64,000 nucleotides of DNA from Sycon ciliatum (Eukaryota; Porifera; Calcarea; Leucosolenida; Sycettidae). The translations under genes and the position numbers were made by a program. Below are positions 61,118 to 64,000 of this stretch, in pieces. The stretch covers positions 14,798,864 through 14,862,863 of the forward strand of contig NC_088645.1 in assembly GCF_964019385.1 (NCBI RefSeq), written 5' to 3'. Below the pieces are notes generated by a model, which had not been told where the DNA came from, did not search any database, and worked only from the letters and a program-made list of their open reading frames with translations. How positions within the stretch are numbered: position 1 is the stretch's first letter; every line of letters begins with the position of its first letter.

Positions 61118-61418
61118 TGTACTAGTATCACGTTGCCACGTCACGTCCTAATATGACGTACTGGCATGTGCTTCAGACTCATTACGTGTGGGTGTGCTGT
61201 GCACGCATGCATGCACCCCCTGAGCAGATAGAGCTCTCAACCACGCGGAGTTCAGTGGTTGTAATTATTATTGCAATGGCATGAAGACAGTTTCGACTTT
61301 CTATTTCTCTTCCCGTTACTTTAATCCTATCATGCATTCAACTTTGTAAACCATATGAACTGAGTGGGTGTTCGTTGTGTCGGGTGCACTCTGTGTGCGT
61401 GCTTGAGATTCCCCGACA
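61118..61418 (+). repeat. 5' LTR of a Ty3/gypsy-type retrotransposon
   Basis: The satellite stops inside the monomer after GTGAGATAGGTT, and foreign sequence starts TGTACTAG. The first CA before the primer binding site is at 61417-61418 (CCGACA), giving a 301-bp LTR with TGT...ACA ends. The 3' LTR and the matching target duplicate lie outside the window, so the left boundary rests on the loss of satellite homology and the TG. An ACGTCA (61138-61143) and an inverted TGACGT (61154-61159) form CRE-like half sites, and a GCATGCATGC palindrome lies at 61205-61214. No clear TATA box or poly(A) signal was found. Confidence 0.8.
61138..61159. promoter_or_regulatory. Inverted CRE-like half-site pair in the LTR
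   Basis: ACGTCA and TGACGT lie 10 bp apart in opposite orientation near the LTR start. Such sites bind bZIP factors of the CREB/ATF type in animals. Here this is a motif match only. Confidence 0.3.
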
Positions 61419-61422
61419 ACTT

Positions 61423-61440
61423 TGGTGCCGAAACCCGTTG
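61423..61440 (+). other. Primer binding site (minus-strand priming)
   Basis: TGGTGCCGAAACCCGTTG starts with TGG, the complement of a tRNA 3' CCA end, four bases after the presumed LTR end. Position and sequence are typical for LTR retrotransposons. The primer tRNA could not be identified from memory. Confidence 0.75.
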
Positions 61441-61453
61441 GAAGTTCTGAAAG

Positions 61454-64000
61454 ATGGCTTCGAAGTTGGATGGATTTATTCGCCCGTATCGGGGCAAACA
61501 GGACGACTTTGATGAGTTCTGGGCTAAGTTTCTGGTCTTAGCCAAGGCCAATAAGTGGGCCGATGACGCTGCCAAGGCTGAGCATCTTCCGTTGTTCCTG
61601 AGTGGACAAGCCTTTACGGTTGTCACTCAATTGTCTGACGAGGACAAAACATCGCCGGCAAAAATTAAATCTGCGCTGGAGCAGGCATTTTGCCCCACGC
61701 CTGGTGCTGCCTACCGTTCATTTACGTCAAGGGCTTTGCGGAATGGAGAGCCTGTGGACGCGTACCTGGCAGATTTGAAGCGCCTACTTACGCTGTCTGG
61801 CCATAAGATTGCGGATAATTCAGATCCCGTGCTGATTGAGCAGTTCCTGAGTGGGTTGCCAGCTGATATTGGTCACCACGTTCGTATGGCGTCTGCTACG
61901 CAGAAGCTCACTGTCACTGATATGGCAAATCAAATCAGAGTCATGCAGGCATCCAAACTCCCAGAATCCCATGGTGCTGTTGCTGCTGCTAGCTCTCAGC
62001 CCAAGAAGTCGCTCGTGTGTTACCAGTGTAAGGCCGTGGGCCATGTGAGATCACAGTGCCCGAAGCGTAAGCCCAGTGTCACCTGTTATGCCTGTAAAGC
62101 GAAAGGGCATATTTCCAAGGACTGTCCGAACAAGAGTCGAGTTGGAAATGTCGCTGCTGGTCACGCGCCGCCTGAACGTACGGATATTTGCCTTGCTCTG
62201 GCAAAATCGGATGGAGACCTAGTTCGTGTAGCCGTGGACGTACAGGAACCCAGTACTGAGTCTAGTACGTGGACGCGTTTTGCCTCTGTGGTGGATTCTG
62301 GCTGTACTCGCACACTGGTGGAGTCGGCTGTTGTTGACCGATTGAACCTATCAGCTGCAGTTTCTCCCTGTCAGGACAAGCTGTTGTCTATCGACGGAAC
62401 ACCACTTACTATCCTTGGCAACGTCACGCTACGTGTGCAACGACTTGATGGAGCCGTCCATTTGCCTCGGATCACTATTGATTGTCTCGTTGTGCCCAAC
62501 TTGTCGTCCTTGAACACGGACTTCCTGATTGGCACAGATACCATTGGCAAGGTCGGTGGCCTCACTCTACGTTACGACGGTCTAGGGGGCACGCTGTCCT
62601 CAGTTGTGTTTGGTCAGCAGGCAGGTGTCGCTGCCGGTGCATGTCCCCAACCCGAATCTGAGAAGCCTAACAAGCTTTCTCGTCACATCGATGTTACCGA
62701 GTCCGAGTCGACAGTCACCTTGAAGGCGAATGATTGCCTAGCTAACTGGTCGAATGAGCGTGGTCATTGGATTGCTCAGTGGTCGTGGAAGGGTGGCGTT
62801 GCACCCGAGCAGCACATTGGTTCCGGCATTGGAGAGTACTCGCGGAAGTCTCTAAGCGTCAGCGAGGAGGAGCAGTTTGCTTCAGAAATGAAGTTGTGGG
62901 TGGACAATGGATGGCTTGTCAAGTACGACTCCGAGGCATTCGGAGAGCCTGTCGCTGTCTTGCCGATACTTGCCGTTAGTCAGCAGCACAAGGCATCCAC
63001 GCCGGTTCGGCCGTGCTTGGACTACCGTGCCCTGAATGCCTGTCTTGTGTCCCACCCCGGTGTCACCGCTCCAGCTTGTGACGCGAAACTCCGTGACTGG
63101 CGCAGACGTAGTGCCGACAGCGTTCTTCTCGACATCCGGAAAGCCTACCTGCAAGTTCGGATCCATCCCACCCTGTACAAGTACCAAACCGTTGTGTACA
63201 AAGGCGAGTTGTATACCATGACCCGCATGGGATTCGGTCTGAACGTCGCGCCAAAGATCTTGGACATGATTGTCCAATGGATTACCCGTGATCACGCCGA
63301 CGTTGACAACTATGTGGACGACCTCTACGTCCCTACTGCCCAGACCGACATCGTCCGCCATGAACTCGCCAGCTATGGGCTTGAGACGAAAGAGCCAGAG
63401 CAGTTCGCAACTGCTCGTGTGTTGGGCCTACAGCTGTCCTCTTCTGATGTCGAAGATACAGTCACGTGGGAACGTCGTGCTGGTGTTGACCTCAAGTTGC
63501 CAGAGTCACCAACTCGTCGTCAAGTGTTCAGTTGGTGTGGCCGTGTGATTAGTCACTACCCGGTATGTTCCTGGTTACGCCCGCTGTGCAACTACATCAA
63601 GCGGCTTGTCGGCGAGAACACATCGAAATGGGATGACCTCGTACCGCCTCATCTCGTGCAACCATGTCGTGAGGTCGAGTCTCGTGTCCGTCAAGACGAT
63701 CCTGTGCATGGTGTCTGGTCTGTGCCCTGTGATGACACCACAGTGTGGCACGTTTGGTGCGATGCTTCTGGCCTGGCCATGGGTGCGGTTCTGGAAGTCA
63801 ACGGCGCTATCGTCGAAGACAAGTCCTGGCTCAGACCTTCCGATGATAAGCGTCATATCAACATAGCAGAGTTAGACGCCGTCATCAAGTCGCTCAACCT
63901 CGCTCTGTGTTGGCCAGTGAAGAACGTGGTCTTGCACACTGATTCGCGTACAGTCCATGGCTGGTTGACGCAGTTGCTGAACAACATTCGTCGTGTTAAA
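61454..64000 (+). CDS. gag-pol: Gag-Pol polyprotein of a Ty3/gypsy-type LTR retrotransposon (partial, open at the window edge)
   Basis: One frame runs 849 codons from ATG 61454 (AAAGATGG, good start context, 35 bp after the LTR) to the last base with no stop. It encodes the proteins that package, mature and reverse transcribe the element RNA in cytoplasmic particles. Gag: residues 1 to about 185, helical capsid-like, with the Retrotrans_gag-style segment GEPVDAYLADLKRL from residue 98. Nucleocapsid: two CX2CX4HX4C zinc knuckles at 189-202 and 211-224. Protease: catalytic DSG at 281-283 and the later IGTD near 359-362. Reverse transcriptase: LDYRALN at 522-528, LLDIRKAY with D560, and YVDD at 620-623. 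RNase H: D770, E806, D830. Integrase must lie beyond the edge. RT directly after protease excludes Ty1/copia; the Gag pattern favours Ty3/gypsy over BEL/Pao. Gag and Pol are in one frame with no frameshift, and no inactivating lesion is visible. Confidence 0.93.
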   Translation, partial: MASKLDGFIRPYRGKQDDFDEFWAKFLVLAKANKWADDAAKAEHLPLFLSGQAFTVVTQLSDEDKTSPAKIKSALEQAFCPTPGAAYRSFTSRALRNGEPVDAYLADLKRLLTLSGHKIADNSDPVLIEQFLSGLPADIGHHVRMASATQKLTVTDMANQIRVMQASKLPESHGAVAAASSQPKKSLVCYQCKAVGHVRSQCPKRKPSVTCYACKAKGHISKDCPNKSRVGNVAAGHAPPERTDICLALAKSDGDLVRVAVDVQEPSTESSTWTRFASVVDSGCTRTLVESAVVDRLNLSAAVSPCQDKLLSIDGTPLTILGNVTLRVQRLDGAVHLPRITIDCLVVPNLSSLNTDFLIGTDTIGKVGGLTLRYDGLGGTLSSVVFGQQAGVAAGACPQPESEKPNKLSRHIDVTESESTVTLKANDCLANWSNERGHWIAQWSWKGGVAPEQHIGSGIGEYSRKSLSVSEEEQFASEMKLWVDNGWLVKYDSEAFGEPVAVLPILAVSQQHKASTPVRPCLDYRALNACLVSHPGVTAPACDAKLRDWRRRSADSVLLDIRKAYLQVRIHPTLYKYQTVVYKGELYTMTRMGFGLNVAPKILDMIVQWITRDHADVDNYVDDLYVPTAQTDIVRHELASYGLETKEPEQFATARVLGLQLSSSDVEDTVTWERRAGVDLKLPESPTRRQVFSWCGRVISHYPVCSWLRPLCNYIKRLVGENTSKWDDLVPPHLVQPCREVESRVRQDDPVHGVWSVPCDDTTVWHVWCDASGLAMGAVLEVNGAIVEDKSWLRPSDDKRHINIAELDAVIKSLNLALCWPVKNVVLHTDSRTVHGWLTQLLNNIRRVK

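Noticed and set aside
62882-63361. 159-codon minus-strand frame.
   Set aside because: It lies antisense to the RT domain, which carries clear catalytic motifs in the + frame. The other short frames in 61330-63866 are shadows of gag-pol for the same reason.
61454-64000. Assignment of the retroelement to Ty1/copia.
   Set aside because: RT follows protease directly with no integrase between them. BEL/Pao is disfavoured but not excluded, because integrase is not in the window.

Overview
The window is eukaryotic, most likely animal, nuclear DNA dominated by one satellite. About 58.7 kb of the 64 kb is a head-to-tail array of a monomer of about 367 bp (roughly 160 copies). It is broken by three short DNA-transposon-like insertions and ended on the right by an LTR retrotransposon. 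No host protein-coding gene or RNA gene could be supported. The species cannot be named from the sequence; the Ty3/gypsy-type retroelement, the TA- and TTAA-flanked elements and the long satellite array are what point to an animal-like genome.

Layout. 1-1497 is array, already running at the left edge. 1498-2299 is an 802-bp TA-flanked non-autonomous element. 2300-2668 is exactly one monomer. 2669-3703 is a 1035-bp TA-flanked element with similar ends, inserted at the same base of the monomer. 3704-52707 is about 49 kb of continuous array. 52708-53325 is a 618-bp TTAA-flanked, piggyBac-like non-autonomous element. 53326-61117 is array again, increasingly degenerate after about 56 kb. At 61118 an LTR retrotransposon begins on the + strand: a 301-bp LTR, a primer binding site and one uninterrupted gag-pol frame (61454 to the window edge, 849 codons without a stop). 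It shows capsid-like Gag, two zinc knuckles, aspartic protease, reverse transcriptase and RNase H. Integrase and the 3' LTR lie outside the window.

The array has a hierarchy. Diagnostic variants recur in a fixed order (A, then B, sometimes C). A block of about 14.9 kb (about 8.9-23.8 kb) is repeated directly next to itself (about 23.8-37.5 kb). A second block (about 42.4-46.9 kb) is repeated at about 47.9-53.4 kb. Local events include a 1211-bp tandem duplication, a 110-bp intra-monomer duplication and single-monomer gains. This is the pattern expected from unequal exchange with homogenisation in the core and decay at the edge. The piggyBac-like insertion is present in only one copy of the second duplication, so it came later.

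The genes do not form a pathway. The parts interact as host array and invaders: the satellite supplies TA and TTAA target sites and the elements punctuate it. Minus-strand open frames of 75-105 codons occur in almost every monomer but are judged a by-product of the repeat.
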